This document shows, one piece after another, positions 15,766 through 27,400 of a DNA stretch of 31,115 nt. Position 1 is the first letter of the stretch, and every line of letters begins with the position of its first letter. Origin of the DNA: Prevotella sp. UBA7594. Its GTDB lineage: Bacteria > Bacteroidota > Bacteroidia > Bacteroidales > Bacteroidaceae. Location of the stretch: NCBI GenBank assembly GCA_002490315.1, contig DLKG01000092.1, forward strand, positions 9,695 to 40,809. The letters are read 5' to 3'. A model generated the notes under the pieces. It made no database searches, was not told the origin of the DNA, and saw only the letters and a program-made list of their open reading frames with translations. The position numbers and the translations under genes are program-made.

Positions 15766-17790
15766 TTACTTCTCGCGCTCGGCGTAAGTGTCGAGACCCG
15801 TCTGGAGGAACTTCATGTATTCCGAGATGTCCTCGTCGTAGGAGCGGCTGCCCGTGAGCGGCATACCGTTGTTGTCGAGAAGGATGTACATCGGCTGCGT
15901 GTTGGAGCCGAACTTGTGGCGCTGCAGATAGCTCCACTTGTCGCCGACGGTGCGCAGGGTGCGTGTTGTGCCGTCAGTGTCGGTGACGGTCATCTGCTCG
16001 GGGAGCGGAGTCTTGTCGTCGACGTAGAGGGAGATGAGCACGTACTTCTGATTGAGCATGTCGGCTACCTTGGCGTCTGTCCATACGGCAGCCTCCATCT
16101 TGCGGCAGTTGACGCAGCCGAAGCCCGTGAAGTCAACCATCACCGGCTTGCCCTCAAGACGGGCGGCAGCCATGCCAGCCTCGTAGTCCTTGAAGCGCGG
16201 GTGAACCTCATTCTTGTAGAGGTTGAAGTCCTGCGTGTTCATAGGCGGAGCGAAGGCGGAGACAGCCTTCAGCGGAGCACCCCATAGGCCAGGCACCATG
16301 TAGAAGGCGAAGGCCAGGGAGAAGAGGGCGAGGAAGAACTGCGGCACGTTGGTGCGGCGTCCCTCGTCGTCGTGAGGGAAATTGAAGATGCCGAGGAGAT
16401 AGAGTCCGAGGAGCGTGAAGATGGCTATCCAGAGGGCGAGGAATGTCTCGCGGTCGAGGAGGTGCCAGCCGTAGGCGAGGTCGGCAACAGAGAGGAACTT
16501 CAGGGCGAACGCCAGCTCTATGAAGCCGAGCACCACCTTGAGCACGTTCATCCATCCGCCCGACTTCGGAGCCGACTTCAGGAGTGTCGGGAACATGGCG
16601 AAGAGGGCGAAGGGCACGGCAAGAGCGATGGCGAAGCCGAGCATTCCCACCGTCGGTGCGACGATGCTGCCCTCAGAAGCGACAGCAACGAGCAGGAAGC
16701 CGATGATCGGACCGGTGCAGGAGAAGCTGACGAGCGAGAGCGTGAACGCCATGAGGAAGATGCTGAGCACGCCAGTGGTCTCCTCTGACTTCTGGTCCAT
16801 CTTGTTGCTCCACGATGACGGCAACGTTATCTCGAACGCGCCGAAGAACGATGCGGCGAAGATGACGAGCAGCAGGCAGAAGAGGATGTTGAAGATGGCG
16901 TTGGTGGAGAGGGCGTTGAGCGCGCTCGCACCGAAGAGCATCGACACTACGAGGCCGAGGGCAACGTAGATGACAACGATGCTCACACCGTAGATGATGG
17001 CCTCACGGATGGCCTTGCGGCGATCCTTGTTGCGCTTGAGGAAGAAGCTGACGGTCATCGGGATTATCGGCCACACGCAGGGAGTGAAAAGGGCGAGGAA
17101 TCCGCCCACGATGCCTGCGAGGAAGATGTAGAGCAAGGAGTTGCTCACGGGGGTGTCGTATTTGTTGAGCTGGTCGATGACGGGAGTCCAGAGCTTCGCT
17201 ATCTCCGACTTGTCGAGATTGGCTGCTACGGCAGCCGTGTCGGCGCTTGCCGTGTCGGCAGGAGCGGCGACGGCAGAGTCGGCGGCTGCAGAAGCGTCCT
17301 CCTTTGCCTCTTCCTCGGCGGCTTCCCCGTCAACGGCGGGCGACTTGCCCTGCTTATGAAGCTCAACGGTCGTCGGCGGCATGCACATCTCTTCGTTGCA
17401 GGCGCCGAACTCAAGGTAGCACTTTATGGTGTAGTTGGGTTTGGTGAACTTCACTTTCTGCACGAACTGCACGGAGTTCTCGAAATAGCGGAGCTTCATG
17501 CCGAACATGGGGTCCATTTCCGAAATCTCATGGCCGCGCGGCGTGAGCTTGCCGACGAGCTCCACGCCGTCCTTCTTGTCGACATGGAAGGATGCCTCAA
17601 TGGGGCCGTCGCTGCCGAGATTGGTGGAGTAGACGTGCCAGCCTTTCTGAATCTTGCCGGTGAAAACAATCTCGCCCTCGGCGGTCTTGCCGGTCTTGAG
17701 CTGCGAAGTGAACTTTACGGGGTTTGCCATCTGCGCGTTGCAAAACATCGCAACGAGAAGCAGAAGAGCAATGGTCATCGCTTTTTTCAT
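15766..17790 (-). CDS. dsbD: DsbD-type thiol:disulfide interchange protein (cytochrome c biogenesis transmembrane family)
   Basis: 674 residues. It carries electrons from cytoplasmic thioredoxin across the inner membrane to periplasmic thiol proteins. All three modules are present. The N-terminal periplasmic domain follows a signal peptide (about 1-19) and has a cysteine pair C131/C136 (GACNEEMC). The central membrane domain (about 217-505) holds C238 in FTPCVWPIIP and C358 in FSCTGPIIG. The C-terminal thioredoxin-like domain has CVNC (559-562). Between the first two modules lies an Ala/Asp/Glu-rich linker (about 153-190). No promoter is apparent in the 38 bases separating it from tRNA-Arg, so transcription probably reads through from the tRNA promoter. 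Confidence 0.95.
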   Translation of the reverse strand: MKKAMTIALLLLVAMFCNAQMANPVKFTSQLKTGKTAEGEIVFTGKIQKGWHVYSTNLGSDGPIEASFHVDKKDGVELVGKLTPRGHEISEMDPMFGMKLRYFENSVQFVQKVKFTKPNYTIKCYLEFGACNEEMCMPPTTVELHKQGKSPAVDGEAAEEEAKEDASAAADSAVAAPADTASADTAAVAANLDKSEIAKLWTPVIDQLNKYDTPVSNSLLYIFLAGIVGGFLALFTPCVWPIIPMTVSFFLKRNKDRRKAIREAIIYGVSIVVIYVALGLVVSMLFGASALNALSTNAIFNILFCLLLVIFAASFFGAFEITLPSSWSNKMDQKSEETTGVLSIFLMAFTLSLVSFSCTGPIIGFLLVAVASEGSIVAPTVGMLGFAIALAVPFALFAMFPTLLKSAPKSGGWMNVLKVVLGFIELAFALKFLSVADLAYGWHLLDRETFLALWIAIFTLLGLYLLGIFNFPHDDEGRRTNVPQFFLALFSLAFAFYMVPGLWGAPLKAVSAFAPPMNTQDFNLYKNEVHPRFKDYEAGMAAARLEGKPVMVDFTGFGCVNCRKMEAAVWTDAKVADMLNQKYVLISLYVDDKTPLPEQMTVTDTDGTTRTLRTVGDKWSYLQRHKFGSNTQPMYILLDNNGMPLTGSRSYDEDISEYMKFLQTGLDTYAEREK

Positions 17791-17828
17791 AATTGTCTGT
17801 TAGGATATACTGAATGATTTTGTAATTG

Positions 17829-17900
17829 TACTCCCACCGGGAATCGAACCCGGATCAAAGGTTTAGGAAACCTCCGTTCTATCCGTTGAACTACAGGAGC
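17829..17900 (-). tRNA. tRNA-Arg (anticodon CCT)
   Basis: The 72-base cloverleaf folds as: acceptor GCTCCTG with TGGGAGT (some G-U pairs), D arm GTTC/GAAC, anticodon stem GAGGT/ACCTT with loop TTCCTAA, and T arm CCGGG-TTCGATT-CCCGG. CCT reads the rare arginine codon AGG. No CCA is encoded, as is common in this phylum. Confidence 0.95.
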
Positions 17901-18205
17901 CCATTTCTTTTTATCGTGAGTTGTTTTTAAATAAACATTTGCCTGCCAATATATTTAAGCTTGCCGCAGAAAAGAGCATTTAGAATGTCGTATGCCCACA
18001 GAGCCATAGGCCGCATTGCTGGAATAGTGACGATATGGCAGTTTTGGCATAAGATTTTGCAAAATTATTAATTTTTCCCGAATTGCCGAAATAAAACTGT
18101 AACTTTTAAGGCTTGGCTGCTCAACTTTTGGAATGTTGCGGAGTGTTTTCGCGGTTTTGCCAAGTAGCATTGTAATGAAATGGCGGCAGATTGCGAATGA
18201 GACGT
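17901..18205. other. gene-free stretch upstream of tRNA-Arg
   Basis: No protein gene is supported. A minus-strand TAATTTTG at 18067-18060 fits the -7 consensus and may start the tRNA-dsbD transcript, though it is 160 bases from the tRNA. CTTGGC (18112-18117) can pair with GCCAAG (18157-18162), and a terminator follows at 18206, so a plus-strand small RNA is possible. Confidence 0.4.
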
Positions 18206-18241
18206 GTGTCCGATTGACGAATCGGACACCCTTCGTTTTTT
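18206..18241 (+). terminator. intrinsic terminator-like hairpin without an upstream gene
   Basis: A perfect 10-base stem GTGTCCGATT/AATCGGACAC with the loop GACG is followed by CCTTCG and six T's. It points rightward, although the nearest gene to its left is on the other strand. It therefore either ends an unannotated transcript or insulates the adhesin promoter. Confidence 0.65.
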
Positions 18242-18323
18242 GTCATTCCGTCAATTGCGTGGTGTCGCATTTGTCGTTATGTAAATATCTCTCATGCTAC
18301 TCACAGAAAAACTTTTCCCCAAC

Positions 18324-18354
18324 TTGCTTTTGCTGCAACATTAAACTAACTTTG
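18324..18354 (+). promoter_or_regulatory. promoter of the giant adhesin operon
   Basis: TTG at 18324-18326 and TAACTTTG at 18347-18354 are separated by 20 bases. The A/T-rich leader of about 50 bases runs to the ATG at 18411. Confidence 0.7.
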
Positions 18355-18410
18355 TACATACCTAATACATATAATCTTTTGACTTTTTTATTAACTAAAA
18401 CCATAATACA

Positions 18411-21400
18411 ATGATTCACAACAACTACCTTTCGAGGGGCTCAACAGCCCATCGGCAACCGCCGCCCGCAATGTGGTGGCAGTGGCTAACCGTGATGTTG
18501 GTGTTATTGCTTTGCGGCCACGGCTCCGCAATGGCGACGACAGCCACGTCGCAAGACATCAAGTTCAGCAACGCACAACTCCATCTGACCAACGGCGTCA
18601 TGACCGTCACGATTCCTTTCTACGACACTGACGGAAAGGACGAAGGCTTGCCCGACTCCGGCAGCAAATACCATTCGGTGCTGAAGATTGACGGCACGGA
18701 GGTGTTGCAGTTCAAGTCGTGGCGAGAGCCTGGCAAACCGCAGGCAGATGACAACTGGTTTTGGCTTGAGACAAGACTTCTCAATTCTTCCAAAACCAAC
18801 CGCGTGACGGTACGCCAGAACTGGGGTGAAGCGAAAGACGTATTGATCGGCTCTAACTACACTCGCTCAGAACATCCTAAAGACGGAAGTTCGGCTTCTG
18901 CCGTGTACACGATTTATCTCTCCGAGGCTACAATGAAAAAAGCTGCCAACGGAGGAGTAAACGTGGAAGTAAATTTGACGTTTGACAAAAACGAGGACAA
19001 CAGCGACGTGAAAGTTAGCAACTCGCAGACTTTCACCTTCAACTATCCCTCTTTCCCGTCGGCAAGCTACGCCTTCTCTTCCACACCGGGCTACTACGAC
19101 GTTACGTTCTCCGGCACCTCCGGCGACAGTTACACCATCCAGGACGAGGTGCATAAAGTAACAAGAAACGTATCCATTGACAATCAGAACTGCTCTGAAC
19201 TTATACAGACAACTGAAAATGAGAACGGACGCATAAAAATCGAATACAGGAAGAAATACAACGAATACATCACGTTGTCAGAAATTCTCTCCTTGAGAAC
19301 TCTTCCTGCCTATCAGCAGGCTGTGGACTTCAGCGCACGGCTCAATGCCAACTGCCAGGTGGAACTGACATGGCGGAGCACGCAGACAAACGGAACCGAA
19401 TACATTGGCAACGATGAATATGAGATAGAACGCAGTACCGACCCAAGTTTCTCCACGGTGAAGACCATTGGCTCCGTGAAATACGAGAAGTCGAAAAGCT
19501 ATTCACTGGTTGACGACGTGAGCGAGGACAATTATGACGGCGTCTATTACTACCGCATCCGCCGCACTGCCGCCAAGAGCAAGTGGGGATGGGGCGTTTG
19601 CCAAACAACATCAGTAGGCGTGCAAACGGTGCATAAGTTCATTAGAAGCGCCAAAGCGGAAATGGCGGGCGACAATCGCGTGGCCATCACATGGACATGG
19701 AACAACGGAAATGTCTACACGAAGAATTCACGCGTGTTGCTCACACGCTTCAACGGCAACAAGGGTACATCCTTCACTTATGAAATTCCTGCCGACAGCG
19801 TGAAGAACTGCCACTACGAGGAAGAACTGAAGACCTCCTGCGACGTCTATTCCTACGCCATCGCCGTGGTACCGGGCAACTCGCAGTTTAAGCAGCAGGA
19901 AGCCATCGAGGCTGTGTCTTCCTCTCCTCTTTATATAGCAAGAGTAGGACAGGTGACGTCGTTCGCTGCCTCAAAAGGCTACTTCTCCGACCATGTGGAA
20001 CTCGAATGGACGTCCGACGGACTGCCCATCGACGTGTTTGCCATCAAGGCACGCGAGTACGGCAGCTCGGACGAGTTCAAGCAGATTGAGCAGGTGGAGG
20101 CCAACGTGGCTTCTAAGGAATACTCTTATTCGGACAAGAAGTCGATACCCGGCATTGTCTACGAATACCAGATTGTCGCCACGACGAAATGCGGCGACGA
20201 GACTTTGGAGCGACTGTTCGCAAAGAGCGACGTAGGCTTCTGCACCCCTACGGGCGACATCTACGGCCGCGTGACGTTTGAGAACGGGCAGGCGGTGCCA
20301 AATGTGGAGGTGCGCGCGGAAGCCACTGACGGCTCCGGCGTGAAAGGCAAGGCGTACAAATTCAACGGCAAGGCGTCGCTCGTCGTCGACAACAGCGACT
20401 TGCTTAACGACGCCACAAAAGCCGTGACTATCGAAGCATGGGTGAAGCCCGACAAGAATAAGAACGGCAACGTGCCACACATCATCGAGAAGCATGGCAC
20501 GTATGACCTCACGTACTCTGACGGAAAGATAAAGTTCTTCGCTGGTTCAGAAAATCTCGTTACCTCAAAGTCGAAGTTCTCCGACTTCTCCTCGCCTTAC
20601 GTGCATGTGGCTGCCGTGATGGACACCGACTCATTATACATATACCTTAACGGAAAGCTTGATGCCAAGGCTGCCGTCACGGCGGGCGTTACGCCGGGAA
20701 GCCACGAAGTGAGCATTGGCAAGAACTTCGAAGGTGCCATCGACGAGGTGCGCCTCTGGAATGTGGCACGCGACAGCGTTTCCATAAAGCGCGACTACAA
20801 CCGCCATCTCATCGGCAACGAGGACGGGCTCATCGCCTACTATCCCTTCGACTACTCCGTCGACAGCGCCTTCTACGACATCTCGTACAAGGGCAATAAG
20901 TACAACATGAACCACGGGCACGTCGTTAAAGGCGCAACGCTGACAAGCGACGAAGTGCCGACAAACGACCAGCTCGGCTACCGCTCCTACACTGCCACCG
21001 ACGGTTCCTACTCGCTCCGCTCGCTGCCCTACATGGGCAACGGCACTACTTACATGATTGTTCCGCGACTCAGCATCCACCAGTTTGAGTCGGAGAAGGA
21101 GCTGCGCCTGCTCAACGCGCAGTCGCAGAGCCACACCGTGAACTTCACGGACAAGTCGTCGTTCAACATCTCCGGAAAGATCGTCTACAAGGGCGGCAAC
21201 GTTCCAGTTGAAGGAGTGTCGTTCAATGTCGACGGCGTAACCGTCATGGACAGCAAGAACAACATCGTGAAGACAAAGGCGGACGGCACGTTCACTATCA
21301 ATGTGCCCGTAGGTCTGCACGAGGTGAAGGCGGTGCTCGCCAACCATAAGTTTGAGAACGAAGGCAAGATTACCAACAGCGACGGCACCGACCGCAACTA

Positions 21401-24400
21401 TCAGGACGACGACTCTGGCATCGAACTCTTCGACATCACCACCGTGCGCTACATCGGACGCGTCGCTGGAGGAGCGAAGCAGGAGGAATATGTCGTCGGA
21501 CACTCGCTCTCGCGCAACAACCTCGCCGACAGCGTGAGCATCGAACTGACCTACCAGAACGATGCTTACACCATGACACAGCAAAAGCATGAGACTACTC
21601 TCTCCCACTACAAGGGCGCATACGTCGACCAGCAGAAGAGCAACCGCGTGGCTTACGAGGGCAACAAGATTATCATCTACCCCAACGCAGAGACGGGCGA
21701 GTTCTTCGCCGACCTCATCCCGGAGAACTACAAGATCAACGTCATTGTGCCGGGCCACGACGACATCCCGGGCAGCGGAGAGGAAATAAACCTCAAGAAT
21801 GCCTTTGCCGTGCAATCGAGCGTCAACAGCTACACCGACTCAGTGACTGTTGCCGGCAAGTACATAGAGCGCAACGACACCGTCACCTACAACAAGCAGC
21901 AGCTCTTCATAAAGCGCTACACGCCTTCTATCCTCGTGGAGGAGATTGCAGGCGGCAGCAAGCAGAACTTCTTCGGAAAGAAGGAGTTTGAGGTGAGCAC
22001 GCTCGACGGTTCGAAGAGCGTGAAGATTCCGACCTACGACGAGACAACGGGCAAGTACACGTTCGGCGTGCCCGTCTACGAGCAGGGACAGAAGGTGACG
22101 TATGCCATCACTTCTGCCGAGGTCTACAAGTACAAAACGGCTGAGGGACGCGACAAGGAAGGCGCCAAGGCCGATGTGGTGCCGACACCAAACGCCACTC
22201 TCTCCTTCTCACGCGGCGATCTCGCCTACGGCGCGCAGGACGACATCACCACCGACAGCAACGGCTATGCCGAGTGGACGTTCCAGGTGAACAACCCGGA
22301 GATGACTTCCGCCGTGCGCTCTGCCTCCATTGACATGACCTACACGACAAGCGGCGGCACTACCTCCACGTCCATCAACTGGACTGGCGGATTTACTGGC
22401 AACGGCGAGAGCAAGGCTATAGTCGTCGGAGCAAAAGCCATGGGAGCTGACTTCATCACGCAGGGACCCGACAAGGTGCTCTTCGTGCTGCGCGACCCGC
22501 CGGGCAGCAACTCCTACTCTTATCTTGAAAAGGGCGTCAGCATCACGACCACAAGCACCTACGACGGCAGCGTCTCCAACGAGGGCACGCTCAACAACGA
22601 GGCAAAGGTGGGCGCCAACACCATCACTTTCGCGGGTCTCGGCGCCGGCGTCATATACGAAAACGACATAAAGAACGAGTATTCTTTCGGAGCCACCCAC
22701 AGCGAAACTATCGGAGGCACCTCCTCTGACGTGAAGAACATGACCACGACAACGCGCTTCGAAACAAGTAGCGACCCGGCGTACGTCGGCGCCAACGGCG
22801 ACCTCTACGTGGGCTTCTCCACGAACATCGGCATCGGCAGGACGGAGAACGTGGCTCTCGTCTCGCGCGACATGTACAACTCCATGCCGTCGAAATACGA
22901 GCCTTACGCCAACTTCAGCACTTCCGACTTCCTTCTCGTGAAGGCGAACGGTGTCAACATGTCGCAGAGCTACGCCACGATGTTCACCTACACCCAGGCA
23001 CGCATCGAAAACCAAATCCTTCCGAAACTCGAGGAACTGCGCGACTCCATGTTGCTGCAGCCCGCGGACGGTACTGACTATCAGGCGATAGCCAACAACA
23101 CGAAGAAGGCTGTGTACGTGTCGAAGCTTGCTAAGGACGATGCCAACTTCGGAAAGAGCAACTCCGACAAGGCGTTCGGCAACACCGCCAACCTCGACCC
23201 CTTCGACGGACGAAGCTACAAGGTCTACTTCCCCAGCGGAACGAAACTGCAAACCGATACCATCCTCACGCTCAACCAGTCGATTGACAACTGGAAAAAG
23301 CAGCTCGCGCTCAACGAGGAGCAGAAGGTGAAGGCGGAGCTTATGCAAAACCACTCGTTTGACGGAGGCTCCGGCTACGAATACTCCGAGGAATACTCCA
23401 CGATGCGCTCCGAGACGTCACGCTTCTCGATAGCAGTCGGCGGACAATTCTCAACCAACGTGGGATGGACACTCAACGGCACGGGCATGGTGCTCAATAT
23501 CGAAGAGAAATTCGTCACTGAGCACGGCGGCGAATTCTCCAGCGAGGAGGAGGCACGCCACTGCAAGGGCTTCGTTCTTGCCGAGAACGGCGACGACTAC
23601 ATCAGCGTCGACGTGTGCCGCGAGGCTGGCTACCGCCAAAACGACCAGTACGTGAGCTACAAGGACATGGCTGACAATCAGCAGCCCTTCTCCACGTTTA
23701 TCTTCAAGACCAAGGGTGGAGCCACAGCATGTCCTTACGAGGGCGAGTACAAAACACGCTACTTCGAACCCGACCGCCACGTCATCGACATGGCCACCGT
23801 ACAGCGCGAAGTGCCGGAGATTACAGTGGAGAAAGACTTCATTGAGAATGTGCCGTCGGGCAAGTCGGCTTATTTCACACTCTATCTGCGCAACGCTTCC
23901 GAGTCGCAGGACGACAACTGGTACAACCTCGTCATCGACAACGCAAGCAATCCCAACGGTGCACAGCTCTTCATCGACGGATCGGCAATCGGCAACGGAC
24001 TCGCTCTGCTCGTGCCTGCGGGCGGAACGCTTGTAAAGACGCTGGAGGTGAGAAAGGGCTCGGTGATGAACTACGACAACCTCAGGCTCTTCCTCCAGTC
24101 GCAATGCCAGTGTGACCCCACCGACTTCCTCGGCGACATCTACGACGACGTGACGTTCAGCGTTCACTTCACGCCATCCGCCACCGACGTCAACCTGAAG
24201 AAGCCGTCCGACAACTGGACGTACAACACGAAACTTCCCGTGGCAGACGTGGAAGGAGTGGAGAAGCACTACATGGATGTCGTTATCGACGGATTTGACG
24301 TCAACTACGACAATTTCAACCGTATCATGCTGCAATACAAGCCGTCGTCGGGCTCCGACAACGACTGGACAACGCTCATGAGCTACTACAACGACCAGAC

Positions 24401-27400
24401 TCTCTGCTCTCAGGCCATAGCCAACGGCATGAACGCGGAGATGATAAAGGCGGAGGACGCCGGAACAATAAAGTACAGATGGTTCCTCGACGACTTCCAA
24501 GACCAACGCTACGACCTGCGCACTGTCGGCACGAGCCTCATCAACAACGAGGAAGTGTTCAACTATTCGGAGGTACACAGCGGCATTAAGGATATGTACA
24601 ACCCGCGCCTCTTCGGCAGCGCACAGCCTGCCAACGGCGTGCTGACGGTCAACGACGAGGTGAAACTTACCTTCAACGAGCCTATCGCCGACGGACTTCT
24701 CACCGACAACAACTTCTCCGTGACGGGCATACGCAACGGGGCAAAGGGCGACCACAGTGTGAGCGTACAGCTCCATGGCGGCAACGACAGGCTGGAGTCG
24801 GAATTCTCCCGCAACTGGAACGGCAAGAGCATCACCGTCGAGATGTGGACGCTCGCCGACAAGCAGCAGGATGCCGTGCTCTTCAGTCAGGGCAACTCTG
24901 CCAACGCTCTTGAAATCGGCACCACTGCCGACAACCATCTGAAGGTTGGCGTGGGCGACAAGACCATTGTCAGCCGCGAGGCTTTCAAATACGAACAAGG
25001 CACTTGGGCGCACGTGGCTCTCGTCTACAACAGCGAGGGAACGGTGTCGGCCTACTACAACTTTGAGGAGCTTATCAGCAACGAGGAAGTGGGCGACTAC
25101 AACGGCGAGGGCAACTACGTCTTCGGAGCAAGCGTGAAGGGCAACGCCGCATACGCCGGCAAGATGCACGGAGCGCGCATTTGGGACAAGGCTCTGCCTT
25201 CCACACGTCTGCAGACCAACTCACTCACGATGCTCTCTGGGGCAGAAAGCAATCTTCTTGCCTACTATCCCATGGACGAAGCTAAGGGCAACGTCGTGGC
25301 CGACAAGGCACGCGGAGCCAATCTCGCCATGCACGGGGGTACATGGACCACTCCTGAGGGCCGCGCTGCAGCCTTCAACGGCAAGGACCAATACCTGAAG
25401 CTCTCTTCCGGCAGCTCTTGTGTCATCGACAAGTCCATGGACTACACAATGGAGCTTTGGTTCAAGGCTGAGGAGGGACAAGCCGAGGCAACTCTCGTCT
25501 CCAACGGTCGCGGCGACGGCGAGGACATGGGACAATCTGCCAATCTCTTCGCTCTCAACCTTGAGAACGGCAAGCTCGTCTTCCACAACAATGGAACAAA
25601 GGCCACATGCGAGGGCGACTTCGCCGACAACGACTGGCACCACGTGGCTCTCGCCGTCAACCGCAACAGCGGACGGGCACAGATCTACACCGACGGAACG
25701 CTCAACACCTACTTCGACGCGCAGGATCTTGGCGGCATCTCCGCTGCCTACATCCATCTCGGAGCACGCGTATGGACACCTAAGGACAACGCTCAGCAGG
25801 TGATTGCCGACAACTTCTTCAAGGGAGAAATTGACGAGTTCCGCATGTGGAAGCTCTATCGCAGCGAGACGCTCACCGCCAACGGCAACTCCAAATGCCT
25901 CGACGGCAGCGAGAAAGGACTCCTCGCCTACTACCCCTTCGAGACCTACATCGACTGGCAGGGCACAAAGGAGCTGCAGTTCTCTCTCAAGGACATGAAG
26001 AAGCAGCAGGATGCAACGATGGCTGTGGCTGACGCCGTGGCTGTAGGAGGCAATGTGGAGACGAAGACGTCGGCACCCGTGAAGGCAAAGGGTCCGGAGA
26101 GCAAACTGCTCTACGACTTCGTGGTCAACAACGACGCTCTCATCATCACGCTCAAGGAACAGTACGACCGCATCGAGAAGACCACTGTCAACTTCGTTGT
26201 TGACGGCGTGCGCGACAAGAACGGCAACGAGATTCTCTCGCCTGTGGCATGGAGCGCATTCATCGACCGCAACCAGCTCAAATGGGGCGACAACTCCGTT
26301 GCCGTCAACAAGAAGCTCAACGAGGAGAAGACGTTCTCCGTGAGAGTGAAGAACAGCGGCGGAGCCGTTGAACACTTCAACATAGAGAACCTCCCGTCAT
26401 GGCTCGACGCCGACAACCTTAGCGGCACTGTCGACCCGACGGCCTCCGTGGACGTGACGTTCACCATCGACCCGAGCCTCAACATCGGCACTTACGACGA
26501 GACGCTCTACCTTCGCGGCGACAACAACGTCGTGGAGGCCCTGCCTCTGACGGTGAAGGTGGAGGGCGAGCGTCCGGAATGGACGGTAAATCCTGCCGAC
26601 TTCAAATACACGATGTCGGTGTTTGGCAAGCTCAACATAAATAAGGTGTACTCCACTGACGCTGAGGATATGCTCGCAGCGTTCGCCGACGGCAAGTGCG
26701 TGGGCGTATGCAACAACCGCTACTACAAGCAGAACGACATGTACTACGCCATGCTCACCGTCTACTCCAACGACGTGAAAAGCGACAACCTTGAGTTCCG
26801 CATCTGGGACGCAAGCACCGGAGCCACCTACATCGCGGAGCCTGAGCAGACCATCACGTTCGTCAACAACTCCGTCACGGGCAGCCCGGCACAGCCGGTG
26901 GTGTTCAACGCCAAGGACTACAAGGTGCAGAACATTGCCCTCAACGAGGGATGGACATGGATTTCCGTGAATGTGGCGTCGCCGAAGCTTGGAAATCTCA
27001 ACTCTCTTCTCGCCGACAACAAATGGACAGCCGACGACCAGGTGAAGAACGAGCTCTCGGGCTTTGCTTCATGGACGAAGCAAGACGGATGGGTTGGCTC
27101 GCTCCCGGCGCTCGACAACGAGCACATGTTCCTCGTACACAGCTCCGTCGCACAGCGGCTGAGCGTAGCCGGAACCGCCGTCGACACGCGCTCCACGAAA
27201 CTCACCATCAACGGCTGCAAAGCCGACGGCACGGCACGCTGGAACTACATATCCTATCTGCCGCAGACCAATCTCACCCTGAAGGAGGCTCTCGCGGGCT
27301 ACGACGCCAAGGAGGGCGACATTATCAAGTCGCAGACTGAGATGGCTATGTACACCGCCAACCTCGGATGGATCGGAAGTCTGTCGTACATGGAGTCGGG

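Noticed and set aside
18133-18414. 93-residue open frame upstream of the adhesin
   Set aside because: It runs through an intrinsic terminator and the adhesin promoter and ends inside the adhesin start, with no domain.
23451-25169. 572-residue antisense open frame within the giant adhesin
   Set aside because: It lies wholly inside the adhesin on the other strand and shows low-complexity Val/His/Glu-rich composition typical of reverse-frame translation.
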